The position numbers and the translations under genes are program-made. Of a stretch of DNA of 64,000 nucleotides, positions 52,365 through 61,260 are shown piece after piece (positions within the stretch are counted from its first letter, which is position 1; each line of letters opens with the position of its first letter). The notes under the pieces are model-generated. The model was not told where the DNA came from. It searched no databases and saw nothing but the letters and a program-made list of their open reading frames with translations. The DNA comes from Halopelagius fulvigenes (GTDB taxonomy: Archaea > Halobacteriota > Halobacteria > Halobacteriales > Haloferacaceae), in assembly GCF_042662625.1 (NCBI RefSeq), contig NZ_JBHSXH010000015.1, positions 496,001 through 560,000 on the forward strand. Direction: 5' to 3'.

Positions 52365-52382
52365 TTACTATAATCATAGTAA
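52365..52382. promoter_or_regulatory. 18-bp palindromic operator-like site before the USP gene
   Basis: TTACTAT-AATC-ATAGTAA is a perfect 7-bp inverted repeat, 47-64 nt before ATG 52429 and about 50 nt after the stop of the DsbA-like gene. The A/T-rich stretch is striking in this GC-rich window. A dimeric repressor or activator could bind here and control the universal stress protein gene. Confidence 0.6.
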
Positions 52383-52428
52383 GTTCGCGAGAAGTTCTTT
52401 ACGCCCCGGCTGTCATCGGTCGAACGAG

Positions 52429-52914
52429 ATGAGCGCAGATACGGCAGACCGCACGGACGCGACGGGACTCGAAACGGTTCTCCTCGGCGTGGGCGGACGC
52501 GACGACGCCCGCATCGACGCCCTCGTCGATGCCGTCGGGGAGATAGCCGCGCCGTGCGACGCGACGGTCGTCGTCGCGCACGTCTTCGATAAGGGTTCCT
52601 ACAGGGACGCCGTCGAACAACTGCTCGACGCGGAGGGCGAGGACATCGACCCCGACGAACTGGCGTCTCGGATGACCGTCGCTCGGGAGGTGATCGAGCG
52701 GTTAGAGCGGGACGGAATCGACTGCGAGCCCCGCGCGACGACCGGAACGAGCGGCGAGGGAATCGTCGCCATCGCGGAGGAAGTCGGAGCCGACCGCGTG
52801 GTCGTCGGCGGCCGTCGGCGGTCCCCGGCGGGCAAAGCGATATTCGGAAGCGTGGCGCAGGAGGTGATGCTCGAAGCCCCCTGTCCGGTGACGTTCGTCC
52901 GAAATCGGGAGTGA
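52429..52914 (+). CDS. Universal stress protein (UspA family)
   Basis: 161 residues. VLLGVGGRDDARIDALVDAVGEIAAPCDATVVVAHV at the start and GADRVVVGGRRRSPAGKAIFGSVAQEVMLEAPCPVTFVR at the end are the UspA ATP-binding pattern (G-x2-G-x9-G-S/T). The product is cytosolic, usually dimeric. Expression is probably controlled by the palindrome upstream and stress, but no regulator gene is adjacent. Confidence 0.93.
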   Translation: MSADTADRTDATGLETVLLGVGGRDDARIDALVDAVGEIAAPCDATVVVAHVFDKGSYRDAVEQLLDAEGEDIDPDELASRMTVAREVIERLERDGIDCEPRATTGTSGEGIVAIAEEVGADRVVVGGRRRSPAGKAIFGSVAQEVMLEAPCPVTFVRNRE

Positions 52915-52977
52915 ACGGGCCTCGGTCACACCGTCGCCAGTCAGAGCCACGGCACTGCTGTCTCTGAGAATTACGGG

Positions 52978-52987
52978 ATATTTTTTA
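52978..52987 (+). promoter_or_regulatory. TATA box of the sugar-porter gene
   Basis: ATATTTTTTA, 26-35 nt before ATG 53013, the expected distance. Confidence 0.65.
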
Positions 52988-53012
52988 CACGCAAGCGAGT
53001 TATTCTTCAGAG

Positions 53013-54392
53013 ATGTCTACAGCTACCATACGCGAGGTCGTACGCGGGGACGGCGACCGGTTCGTCTACGTCGTCTCCGCGTTGGCCGCTCTGAATGGAC
53101 TACTGTTCGGATTCGACACCGGCATCATCTCGGGCGCGTTCCTGTTCATCCAAGACACCTTCACGATGTCTCCTCTCGTCGAGGGTATCATCGTCAGCGG
53201 AGCGATGGCCGGTGCGGCCGCCGGCGCGGCGGTCGGCGGGCAGTTGGCGGACAGACTCGGACGACGGCGACTCATCCTCATCGCGGCGGTCGTCTTCTTC
53301 CTTGGGTCGTTCACGATGGCCGTGGCTCCGAACGTCCCCGTGTTGGTCGCCGGGCGACTGATAGACGGCGTGGCCATCGGCTTCGCCTCCATCGTCGGCC
53401 CCCTGTACATCTCCGAGATCGCCCCGCCCAGCATCCGCGGGGCGCTCACGTCGCTGAACCAACTCATGGTGACGACGGGCATCCTGCTGTCGTACTTCGT
53501 CAACTTCGCGTTCGCCGACGCCGGCGCGTGGCGTTGGATGCTCGGCGCGGGGATGGTTCCGGCCGTCGTGCTCGGCGTCGGGATCCTGAAGATGCCCGAG
53601 AGCCCGCGTTGGCTCTTCGAACACGGCCGGAAGGACGAGGCGCGGGCCGTCCTCGAACGGACCCGCGAGGAGGACGTCGACACGGAACTCGAAGAGATCG
53701 CAGAGACCGTGAACAAACAGTCCGACAGCGGACTCCGCGACCTGTTGGAACCGTGGCTCCGCCCGGCGCTCGTGGTCGGTCTGGGACTGGCGGTCCTCCA
53801 GCAGATAACCGGCATCAACGCGGTCATCTACTACGCCCCCACCATCCTCGAATCGACCGGCTTCGGGGGCGTCACGTCCATCCTCGCGACGGTCGGCATC
53901 GGGACGATCAACGTCGTGATGACCATCGTCGCCATCGCCTTGGTGGACCGCGTCGGTCGGCGGCGACTGCTCCTCGTCGGCGTCGGCGGGATGGTCGTCA
54001 CGCTCGCCATCCTCGGGACCGTGTTCTACCTCCCCGGGTTCGGCGACGTGCTCGGAATCGTGGCGACGATAAGCCTGATGCTGTTCGTGGCGTTCTTCGC
54101 CATCGGGCTGGGTCCCGTGTTCTGGCTGCTCATCTCCGAGATATACCCGCTCGCCGTCCGCGGGTCCGCGATGGGGACCGTCACCGTCGCGAACTGGGGC
54201 GCGAACCTCCTCGTGTCGCTGACCTTCCCCGTACTGCGGGCCAGCATCGGGACGCCCTCGACGTTCTGGCTGTTCGGACTCTGTAGCCTCGTCGGGTTGG
54301 TGTTCGTCCAGCGGTTCGTCCCCGAGACGAAGGGCCGGACGCTCGAAGCCATCGAGACCGACCTCAGAGACAACGTCTCGCTGCTGGACTGA
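53013..54392 (+). CDS. MFS sugar porter family transporter
   Basis: 459 residues, 12 predicted spans. Sugar-porter signatures are present: LLFGFDTGIISGA in span 1, RLGRRR in loop 2-3, PESPRWL after span 6, GINAVIYYAP and RVGRRR in the second half, and PETKGRTL at the end. It probably imports a sugar by proton or sodium symport; the specific sugar is unknown. A clear TATA element and a T-run 17 nt after the stop bracket it as a single-gene unit. Confidence 0.95.
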   Translation: MSTATIREVVRGDGDRFVYVVSALAALNGLLFGFDTGIISGAFLFIQDTFTMSPLVEGIIVSGAMAGAAAGAAVGGQLADRLGRRRLILIAAVVFFLGSFTMAVAPNVPVLVAGRLIDGVAIGFASIVGPLYISEIAPPSIRGALTSLNQLMVTTGILLSYFVNFAFADAGAWRWMLGAGMVPAVVLGVGILKMPESPRWLFEHGRKDEARAVLERTREEDVDTELEEIAETVNKQSDSGLRDLLEPWLRPALVVGLGLAVLQQITGINAVIYYAPTILESTGFGGVTSILATVGIGTINVVMTIVAIALVDRVGRRRLLLVGVGGMVVTLAILGTVFYLPGFGDVLGIVATISLMLFVAFFAIGLGPVFWLLISEIYPLAVRGSAMGTVTVANWGANLLVSLTFPVLRASIGTPSTFWLFGLCSLVGLVFVQRFVPETKGRTLEAIETDLRDNVSLLD

Positions 54393-54408
54393 CGCGGTTC
54401 GCGGAACC

Positions 54409-54413
54409 TTTTT
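54409..54413 (+). terminator. T-run terminator after the sugar porter gene
   Basis: Five T residues in GC-rich sequence 17 nt after the TGA at 54392. Confidence 0.45.
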
Positions 54414-54434
54414 CGCGCGCTCTCGGCCGAGCCG

Positions 54435-55745
54435 TCACCCGTCGAGTCCGGGCGCCTCGCCCGTCGGTGTCGGGAGCGACCTGAGTTCCCGCGGCGGGAC
54501 GAGGAAGTTCCCCCGCCGCTTGACGAAGATGTACTCCAAGATGCCGTTGTTCACTCGCTGGCGGATGGTGGGGATGTCCGTCAGGTCGTCGCCGTTCATC
54601 GCCGCCCGCACCTCCTCGAAGTCGGACATCCGACGCTGGAGCGTCGGGAAGTGGAGGCTGGCGGTGTTGTCGTCGGTGGACTCGAAGTGTCGGCGCAGGA
54701 TGCGGACGTTCCCCTCGGCGTCGCGGTTCGCCCGCGCGGCCTTCTGGGCGTGGCCGACGCGGCCGAACTCCATCGCGTGGTCGCGGATGGCGTTGCGTAT
54801 CTCCGTCGTCACCCCGCTGTCGTTCCCGAGGTTCTCGCCGACGCCCTCGACGAGTCCCTTCCGGGCGTGGACGGGCGAGAACATCTCCGACACTCGCTCG
54901 TCGAAGTCCTGTTCGACGTACCAGTCCTGCAGGCGTTGGCGGATGTTGGCGACGTGCTTCGTCGTCCCGCCCGCGAACGGTCCCGACTCGATGGTGACGT
55001 AGTCTTCTGTCGCCTGCGTCTTCGCGAACCCGGCTTTAAAGCCCATGAAGAGCGGCGCCTCCTCCGGGACGGGGTTCGTGTCCGGGATTCCCTTCAGGCC
55101 GTCCTGCCTCTCGGCGGGCATCCCCGGCCCGACGAACCCCGTCCGGCGCGAATCGACGGTGAACACGTCCGTCAGCGCCGACCGCATCTCGATTCCGTTG
55201 GCGTCGGACTCGCCGCGGAGGGCTTGCTCGGCTTCGAGAACGGCGTCCGCGCGGTCGGAGGCGAGGTGGACGAGGGCGTCCTGCCGGTCGAACTCCGGCG
55301 TCTCGAACGACGAGAGCGCGCGCGGTTCGGGCAGGTCGATGCTCTCCGGCAGGGGCGCTTCGAACCGCGAGAAGTACCGCGGCGAGTAGGCGACAGAGTA
55401 GATGACGCCCTCGTTGCTCCGTTCGTACGCCTCGTCGAGGGTGGCGAGGACGGACTCGACGGTCCGTCGGTCGTCGTCGCTCGGCGGACCCTCGCCGGGG
55501 AGCGTCAGGTAGAGGAGCACCTGATGGCGCGGCAACTCGACGTTGCCGTCGTCGTCCCGTCGGACGAAGTCGTTCCACGCGTGCTGTCTGGACGGGAGCG
55601 AGTCGGCGTCGGTCGTCCCCTTCGGAATCGGCTCTCCCCCCTCCTCCTCGGCGCGGTTCATGCAGGCCGAGAGCGCGGACGCCCCGCCGACGGCGACGGC
55701 GGCCTTCACGAACTCCCGTCTGGACGTTCCGCCTCCGTCGAACAT
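54435..55745 (-). CDS. Tat-exported protein with possible DyP-peroxidase similarity
   Basis: 436 residues. Twin-arginine leader TSRREFVKAAVAVGG and a Cys at residue 28 (SALSAC) point to Tat export with lipid anchoring. The body has short blocks similar in order to dye-decolourising peroxidases (LPLYLTLPG-like beta strand, GIPDTNPVPEEAPLFMGFKAGF, LRRHFEST), but the distal Asp and haem His cannot be assigned with confidence, so peroxidase activity is speculative. Haloarchaea have a family of such Tat proteins of unknown role. Confidence 0.75.
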   Translation of the reverse strand: MFDGGGTSRREFVKAAVAVGGASALSACMNRAEEEGGEPIPKGTTDADSLPSRQHAWNDFVRRDDDGNVELPRHQVLLYLTLPGEGPPSDDDRRTVESVLATLDEAYERSNEGVIYSVAYSPRYFSRFEAPLPESIDLPEPRALSSFETPEFDRQDALVHLASDRADAVLEAEQALRGESDANGIEMRSALTDVFTVDSRRTGFVGPGMPAERQDGLKGIPDTNPVPEEAPLFMGFKAGFAKTQATEDYVTIESGPFAGGTTKHVANIRQRLQDWYVEQDFDERVSEMFSPVHARKGLVEGVGENLGNDSGVTTEIRNAIRDHAMEFGRVGHAQKAARANRDAEGNVRILRRHFESTDDNTASLHFPTLQRRMSDFEEVRAAMNGDDLTDIPTIRQRVNNGILEYIFVKRRGNFLVPPRELRSLPTPTGEAPGLDG

Positions 55746-55827
55746 ACCCCGGCTAGGCGTCTGCGGAAAAAAGGGGTTCTGGTGCGTGCCGCGAATACAA
55801 CGACCGGCTTTTGTCCGACGACGCTAA

Positions 55828-57039
55828 GTGACGAGTATGGACGGACGACGCGGCGAACGTGCGCGTCTGGCGCTCGCGGTGTGGGCGGTGTTGGTCTCGC
55901 AGGTGCTCGTCTACCCCGGCGTGTCCGACCTCGTCGTCGCCCTCGGCGGCGGGGGGGACGTGAACGCGGGCATGTGGTTCCTCGTCGCCGAGTTCGCGGC
56001 GTTCGTGCTCTTCGCCGGCGTCTGGGGGGCGGCGAGCGACGCCCTCGGACGCCGCAGACCGCTGGTCGTCCTCGGGGCACTCGGCGGCGCGGGCGGCTAT
56101 CTCCTTCTCGCGGCCGCGCCCTCCCTCGGGCTCTCGTTCGCCGCTGTGCTCCTGATCCGCGCCCTCGGCGGCGCGATGACCATCGGCGCGTTCTCGCTGT
56201 CGATGACGGCGCTGGCCGACCTCGCGGGCGGCAACGGGCGCAACATGGGCGCGGCGGGCATCGCCATCGGCCTCGGGGCGGCGCTGGGCTCCGTCGTCGG
56301 CGGGCGACTCGCTGACATCGACCCGCTGTACCCGCTGTACGGCGCGGCCGCCCTCCTCGTCGTCGCCGCCGCGCTCGTCGCCAGCGCCCCCGACCGGACG
56401 CCCGACGGCGTTCGACTCCAGGTGGGGCCCGCGCTCTCGCGTCTGAGCGAGAAACCGGCGCTCGCCGTCCCGTACGCCTTCGGGTTCATCGACCGCATGA
56501 CGGCGGGCTTCTTCGCCCTCGTCGGCGTCTACTACTTCCGGGAGACGTTCGGCCTCGACGCGTTCGGCGCGGGACTCGCGCTGGCGGCGTTCTTCTTCCC
56601 CTTCGCGCTGTTGCAGTACCCCGCGGGGGTCCTCTCGGACCGCGTCGGGCGGTTCGTTCCGGTCGTCGTCGGGTCGCTCTGCTTCGGGTTCGCCATCGTC
56701 GGCGTCGGACTCGCGCCGACGCTCGAACTCGCCGTCGCCGGGATGGTCGTCGTCGGCGTCTTCGGCGCACTCGTCTCGCCGGCGACGATGGCGCTGGTCG
56801 CCGACGTGGCCGCGCCGGAGGAACGCGGGGCGGCCCTCGGCGGGTTCAACATCTTCGGCAGTCTCGGCTTCCTCGCGGGGTTCGTCGTCGGCGGCGTCGC
56901 CACCAGCACCGCGGGCTACCTCGCGGCGTTCCTCGCCGTCGGCCTCTCGGAAGTCGCCATCGCCGTCGTCGCCTCGCGGGCGGTCAGACGCCTCAGTTCG
57001 ACGCCGACGGGCGGAGCGTCGCTCTCGGCGGACGACTGA
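55828..57039 (+). CDS. MFS transporter
   Basis: 403 residues with 12 predicted spans; GTG 55828 and ATG 55837 (MDGRRGERARLALA) are alternative starts. The MFS loop GAASDALGRRRPLVV follows the second span and GVLSDRVGRFVPVVV the eighth, the two-fold DRxGR-like signature. Possibly a drug or metabolite exporter; substrate unknown. Divergent from the Tat protein gene, with 82 nt between. Confidence 0.92.
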   Translation: MTSMDGRRGERARLALAVWAVLVSQVLVYPGVSDLVVALGGGGDVNAGMWFLVAEFAAFVLFAGVWGAASDALGRRRPLVVLGALGGAGGYLLLAAAPSLGLSFAAVLLIRALGGAMTIGAFSLSMTALADLAGGNGRNMGAAGIAIGLGAALGSVVGGRLADIDPLYPLYGAAALLVVAAALVASAPDRTPDGVRLQVGPALSRLSEKPALAVPYAFGFIDRMTAGFFALVGVYYFRETFGLDAFGAGLALAAFFFPFALLQYPAGVLSDRVGRFVPVVVGSLCFGFAIVGVGLAPTLELAVAGMVVVGVFGALVSPATMALVADVAAPEERGAALGGFNIFGSLGFLAGFVVGGVATSTAGYLAAFLAVGLSEVAIAVVASRAVRRLSSTPTGGASLSADD

Positions 57040-57156
57040 CCCGTTCGCCGCAGCGACGCCGACCGAAGCGGGCGAAATTCGCCGCTCGCAGCCGGAAAAC
57101 TGTTCGTTCGTCCACGCCTCCTCCGCCGACCATAAATGTGAATATCTATCACGGCA

Positions 57157-57171
57157 AGTTATGCCATAACT
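57157..57171. promoter_or_regulatory. 15-bp palindrome upstream of the HTH-DICT operon
   Basis: AGTTATG-C-CATAACT is a perfect 7-bp inverted repeat with one central base, 16-30 nt before the start at 57188 and next to an A/T block (AAATGTGAATATC at 57134-57146). Overlap with the likely promoter fits autorepression by the HTH protein encoded just downstream. Confidence 0.6.
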
Positions 57172-57187
57172 CCGTCTCTCGGAGTCG

Positions 57188-57610
57188 GTGGCACTCATGA
57201 CAGACACGAACGACGCCGACAGAGCCCGTCCGGACTTCGAGCGGTGGGACTACGACTCCGCGATCGACGCTCCGCCGCCGGACGAGCTGTTCGACGCGCT
57301 CGCGGACGCCACGAGGCGGCGGACGCTGTGGCTACTCTTGGACGAGCGTCGGACGACGGTGGAGGAGCTCGCCGACACGCTCCTCGGGTGGCGAACCGCG
57401 GAGCGCGGCGTCGTCGGGGCCGACGAACGGGAGAAGGTTCTCCTGTCGCTCCACCACATCCACCTCCCGATGCTGGCGGACCGCGGACTCGTCGCGTACG
57501 ACGAAGCCGACGGCGACGTCCGACTCCCGTCGCTCGCCGAACCCGTCCGCGACGCGATCCGGCTCAGCTATCGGTACGAACGGGCGACGGGGGCGAGCGG
57601 TTCGCGTTGA
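57188..57610 (+). CDS. Haloarchaeal winged-HTH protein
   Basis: 140 residues; Met4 at 57197 is also a likely start. DELFDALADATRRRTLWLLLDERR-TTVEELADTL is the winged-helix core, then LHHIHLPMLADRGLVAYDEADGDVRL. This is the type found in haloarchaeal DUF7344/ArsR-like regulators paired with DICT proteins. The stop overlaps the start of the DICT gene, so the two are coupled. A palindrome upstream suggests autoregulation. Confidence 0.85.
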   Translation: MALMTDTNDADRARPDFERWDYDSAIDAPPPDELFDALADATRRRTLWLLLDERRTTVEELADTLLGWRTAERGVVGADEREKVLLSLHHIHLPMLADRGLVAYDEADGDVRLPSLAEPVRDAIRLSYRYERATGASGSR

Positions 57611-58329
57611 CGCTCCAGTTCGTCATCGAGGAGGCGGAGAAGCGCCGAAAGAGCGCCGTGTACTACGCGCCGGAGGAGGGCGACCTGCCGGCGCAGTTCG
57701 ACGCGCAGAACGTCGAGATGGAGTACCGCGACGTCCCGCCGGGCGGTCCCGACCCGTTCGTCACCATCTTCGACGGCGGGCGGTTCCTCGGAGCAGTCTC
57801 CGTCGAGAGCCTCCGAACGTTCCTTTGGCCGCCGATACGGCGCCCGTACGACGCGACGGACCTCTCGCCGGAGTACCGGGCGCTGGTCGAACTGTTGGAC
57901 GACACGGTGTTCGCCTCGCTGTCGCGGCGACAACTCCTCGCGACCACCCGGGAGTTCGAGGACCGCGCGTGGCGGACGGGGCGGGGGAGGCTCCACGTCG
58001 GGTTTCAGTCGCGGTCGGCGTTTCGAGCCCAACGGTCTCTCTACCGGCGGATGGCCGCAGAGACGGACCTCGACGTCCACGTCTACCGCGCCGGTGACGA
58101 CGGGACGGACGACGACGCGAGCGACGACGGCGTCGCGGAGTCGGGGCTGACGCTCCACGTCGGGTCGGAAGCGGAGTTCGGGCGACACTGGTTTGTCGTC
58201 TTCGACGGGGGCGGGAACGACGGCCCGAAGAACGCGCTGGTCGCGGAACAGCGCACGGACGAGACGTTCTACGGCGTCTGGACGTACGACTCGGGGCTCG
58301 TGGACCGAGCGCTGGCGGAACTCGCGTAG
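57607..58329 (+). CDS. DICT sensory domain protein
   Basis: 240 residues from TTG 57607, whose codon overlaps the upstream stop (TTGA), giving MTLQFVIEEAEKRRKSAVYY. The DICT pattern is visible: KSAVYYAPEEGDL, DPFVTIFDGGRFLGAVSVESLR, LDDTVFASLSRRQLLATTREFEDRAWRTGRGRLHVGFQ, and WFVVFDGGGND near the end. DICT domains accompany HTH regulators and guanylate-cyclase-like signalling. It likely modulates the winged-HTH protein of the same operon; ligand unknown. Confidence 0.82.
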   Translation: MTLQFVIEEAEKRRKSAVYYAPEEGDLPAQFDAQNVEMEYRDVPPGGPDPFVTIFDGGRFLGAVSVESLRTFLWPPIRRPYDATDLSPEYRALVELLDDTVFASLSRRQLLATTREFEDRAWRTGRGRLHVGFQSRSAFRAQRSLYRRMAAETDLDVHVYRAGDDGTDDDASDDGVAESGLTLHVGSEAEFGRHWFVVFDGGGNDGPKNALVAEQRTDETFYGVWTYDSGLVDRALAELA

Positions 58330-58377
58330 AACGGCGGTTCGGCCGCGGCGGGTCGGCGAACGGGGCGGTTGCCCGCC

Positions 58378-59352
58378 TCAGTCGTGTCCGGAGACGCGGA
58401 CCGGTTCGTACGGCTCTTCGAGGTACTCCGTATCCGACTCGGAGAGGTCGATATCGAGGGCTTCGACGGCGTCTTCGAGGTGTTCGACGCTCGTCGTGCC
58501 GACGATGGGCGCGTCCACCCAGTCTTTGCGAAACAACCACGCGAGGCCTATCTGGGCCATCTTCACGCCCTTCTCTTCCGCGAGTTCCTGCACGCGTTCG
58601 TTCACCTCGCGGCCGCCGCCTTCGAGGTAGGGGTGTTCGTGGGCGTACTCGTCGGACTCCCCGCGCGTGGTGGACCGCGCCTCCTCGTGGGGCCGGGCGA
58701 CCCACCCCCGCGCGAGGGGCGACCACGGGATGACGCCGACGTTCTCCTTCTCGCAGAGGGGGAGCATCTCGCGTTCCTCCTCGCGGTACTGCACGTTGTA
58801 GTGGTTCTGCATCGTCGCGAACCGTTCGAGTCCGAGGCTGTCGGCGGTGTGGAGGGCGTCGGCGAACTGGTGGGCCCACATCGACGACGCGCCGATATAC
58901 CGCGCCTTCCCGCGGCGGACGGCGTCGTCCAACGCGCGGAGCGTCGTCTCCATCGGCGTGTCGTCGTCGTAGCGGTGAATCTGCAGGAGGTCCACGGCGT
59001 CCATCCCCAACCGTTCGAGGGAGTTGTCCAACTCCTGTTCGATGGCCTTCCGGGAGAGGCCGCCCGAGTTGGGGTTCTCCTCGTCCATCTGGAAGTACAC
59101 CTTCGTCGCCACCACCGCCTCGTCGCGGCGGCCCTCCAACGCCTCCCCGAGGACGCGTTCGGACTCGCCCTCGGAGTACATGTTGGCGGTGTCGAAGAAG
59201 TTGATTCCGAGTTCGAGGGCACGTTCGACGAGTTCCTTCCCCTCCTCCTCGTCCAACACCCAGTCGCGCCAGTCGCTGCTTCCGAAACTCATGCAACCGA
59301 GACAGATTCTCGACACCTCCATTCCCGTGTCGCCGAGCGTCGTGTACTCCAT
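58378..59352 (-). CDS. Aldo/keto reductase
   Basis: 324 residues from ATG 59352 (MEYTTLGDTGMEVSRICLG). The AKR tetrad is present: Asp and Tyr in FFDTANMYSEGESE (about 53-58), Lys in AVVATKVYF and His in LLQIHRYDD. NADPH binding region SSMWAHQFAD and IVGTTSVEHL near the end. YajO/AKR11-13-like; substrate unknown. Convergent with the DICT gene across 48 nt. Confidence 0.94.
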   Translation of the reverse strand: MEYTTLGDTGMEVSRICLGCMSFGSSDWRDWVLDEEEGKELVERALELGINFFDTANMYSEGESERVLGEALEGRRDEAVVATKVYFQMDEENPNSGGLSRKAIEQELDNSLERLGMDAVDLLQIHRYDDDTPMETTLRALDDAVRRGKARYIGASSMWAHQFADALHTADSLGLERFATMQNHYNVQYREEEREMLPLCEKENVGVIPWSPLARGWVARPHEEARSTTRGESDEYAHEHPYLEGGGREVNERVQELAEEKGVKMAQIGLAWLFRKDWVDAPIVGTTSVEHLEDAVEALDIDLSESDTEYLEEPYEPVRVSGHD

Positions 59353-59525
59353 GCGTATCGCTACCGTCTCTGGCCTCAGCAAAGAAGTCACGGGAGGCGG
59401 TTCGGACCGCCGGAACCTCGTCGCCGGGCGAGTTCGGCCGCCCCCGGTCGGTGAGGCGTCGGGAGGCGGTCGTTCTCACCACAAAACGCACTAACAATTA
59501 TTATGTTTCTGCGAGACGAGTCACC

Positions 59526-61229
59526 ATGACCGCAGACTACGAGGCCGCGATAGCATCGTTCGAGTGGGACGTCCCCGCCGACTACAACCTCCCGGCGGTC
59601 GTCGAGTCGCACGCGGACTCGTTCGGCGACCGGGTCGCGCTTCGGTTCAGAGATTCCGACGGCGTCCGCGAGGAGCGAACGTACGACGACCTGCGGCGGG
59701 ACGCGAACCGGTTCGCGAACGCGTTGGAGGCGGCGGGCGTCGGCCCGGGCGACCGGGTGTTGCACCTCCTGCCGCGACATCCGGACGTGTTCGCGATTCA
59801 ACTCGGCGCGCTGAAGCGCGGCGCGTTGCTCGTCCCGTGTTCGTCGATGCTCAAACCGAAGGACATCGCCTATCGGGCGTCCGACTGCGACGCGACGGCC
59901 GTCGTCGCCCACGACTCTCTCGTCGGGATGGTCGACGCCGTCCGCGAGGAGACGCCCCTCTCGACGTTCGTCTGCGTCGGCGGGGGTCCCACGAGCGATA
60001 GCGAGGGGGACGACGTCGGGGCGCCCGACGGAAATCCCGACGGGTGGGACTCCTTCGACGAGTCGGTCGACGGGCGACCGGAGACGCACGAGGGGCCGGA
60101 ACTCCGCGCCGAGGACCCGATGTCCATCAACTACACGTCGGGGACGACGGGTCAGCCGAAACCGGTGATGCACCGCCACCGGTGGATGCGGTGTTTCGAA
60201 CTCGTGAACGCGCCGTACTGGTGGGGCGTCACCGCCGACGGCGTCGTCGCGCCGGGGTTCGAGGAGTCCGACGCGCCGACCCTCGACGACGAACTCCTGT
60301 GGGCGACGACCGGAACCGGGTGGGCCAAGTGGTTCTGGAGTCCCGTCGGCGTCGGACTCACGACGGGGGCGACGCAGTTGCTCTACGACGGCGAGTTCGA
60401 CCCCGAGACGTTCCTCTCGGTGATGCAGGAGGAGGGCGTCACCCGCCTCTGCGCCGTCCCGACGCAGTACCGGATGTTCGCGCAGGCGGACCTCTCGGCG
60501 TTCGACATCGACCTCCGGGCGGCCCTCTCCGCGGGCGAACCGCTGAACCGCGAACCCATCGAGGCCCTCGAATCCGCGTTCGGCGTGACGCCGCGCGACG
60601 GGTACGGCCAGACGGAGACGGTGGCTCTCGTCTCCAACTACCCCGGGATCGACGTGAAGCCCGGGAGCATGGGCAAGCCGACGCCCGGCCTCGGCACGAC
60701 GATAATCGACGACGACGGGGAGGAACTCGGCGCGAGCGACATCGGCGAAATCGCCGTCCCCGTGGGCTGCCCGGGCATCTTCGACGGCTACTTCGAACGC
60801 GAGGACCTGGACCGCGAGACGTTCGCGGGCGACTACTACCGGACGGGCGATTTGGCCTCCCGCGACGGGGACGGCTACTTCTTCTTCGAGGGGCGCGCCG
60901 ACGACATCATCATCTCGGCGGGCTACCGAATCGGCCCGTTCGAGGTGGAGGACGCCCTCGTCTCGCACCCCTCGGTCGCCGAGGCGGCCGCCGTCGCCTC
61001 GCCGCACGAGGAACGCGGCGACGTGGTGAAGGCGTACGTCGTCCTCGCGGAGGGGTACGACGCGTCCGACGAGTTGGCGACCGAGATTCAGGAGTTCATG
61101 AAGGAGGAGACGGCCCCGTACAAGTACCCGCGCCGGGTGGAGTTCGTCGAGGAACTCCCGAAGACGTCGAGCGGAAAGATACGCCGCATCGAACTCCGCA
61201 AGCGCGAGGAGGAGGCGTTCGGGCGGTAG
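59526..61229 (+). CDS. AMP-dependent acyl-CoA synthetase
   Basis: 567 residues from ATG 59526. Motifs are complete: YTSGTTGQPKPV near residue 203 (P-loop), YGQTETV near 361, GYFEREDLDRETF, YRTGDLASRDGDGYFFFEGRADDIIISAGYRIGPFEVE near 440-475, and a C-terminal catalytic Lys in KTSSGKIRR near 548. It activates a carboxylic acid to its CoA thioester through an acyl-adenylate. Chain length cannot be read; branched acyl-CoA or acetate-like substrates are possible. Single gene. Confidence 0.95.
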   Translation: MTADYEAAIASFEWDVPADYNLPAVVESHADSFGDRVALRFRDSDGVREERTYDDLRRDANRFANALEAAGVGPGDRVLHLLPRHPDVFAIQLGALKRGALLVPCSSMLKPKDIAYRASDCDATAVVAHDSLVGMVDAVREETPLSTFVCVGGGPTSDSEGDDVGAPDGNPDGWDSFDESVDGRPETHEGPELRAEDPMSINYTSGTTGQPKPVMHRHRWMRCFELVNAPYWWGVTADGVVAPGFEESDAPTLDDELLWATTGTGWAKWFWSPVGVGLTTGATQLLYDGEFDPETFLSVMQEEGVTRLCAVPTQYRMFAQADLSAFDIDLRAALSAGEPLNREPIEALESAFGVTPRDGYGQTETVALVSNYPGIDVKPGSMGKPTPGLGTTIIDDDGEELGASDIGEIAVPVGCPGIFDGYFEREDLDRETFAGDYYRTGDLASRDGDGYFFFEGRADDIIISAGYRIGPFEVEDALVSHPSVAEAAAVASPHEERGDVVKAYVVLAEGYDASDELATEIQEFMKEETAPYKYPRRVEFVEELPKTSSGKIRRIELRKREEEAFGR

Positions 61230-61260
61230 TTCGCCCCGCCGCGCGGACGTTCTCCGGCGG

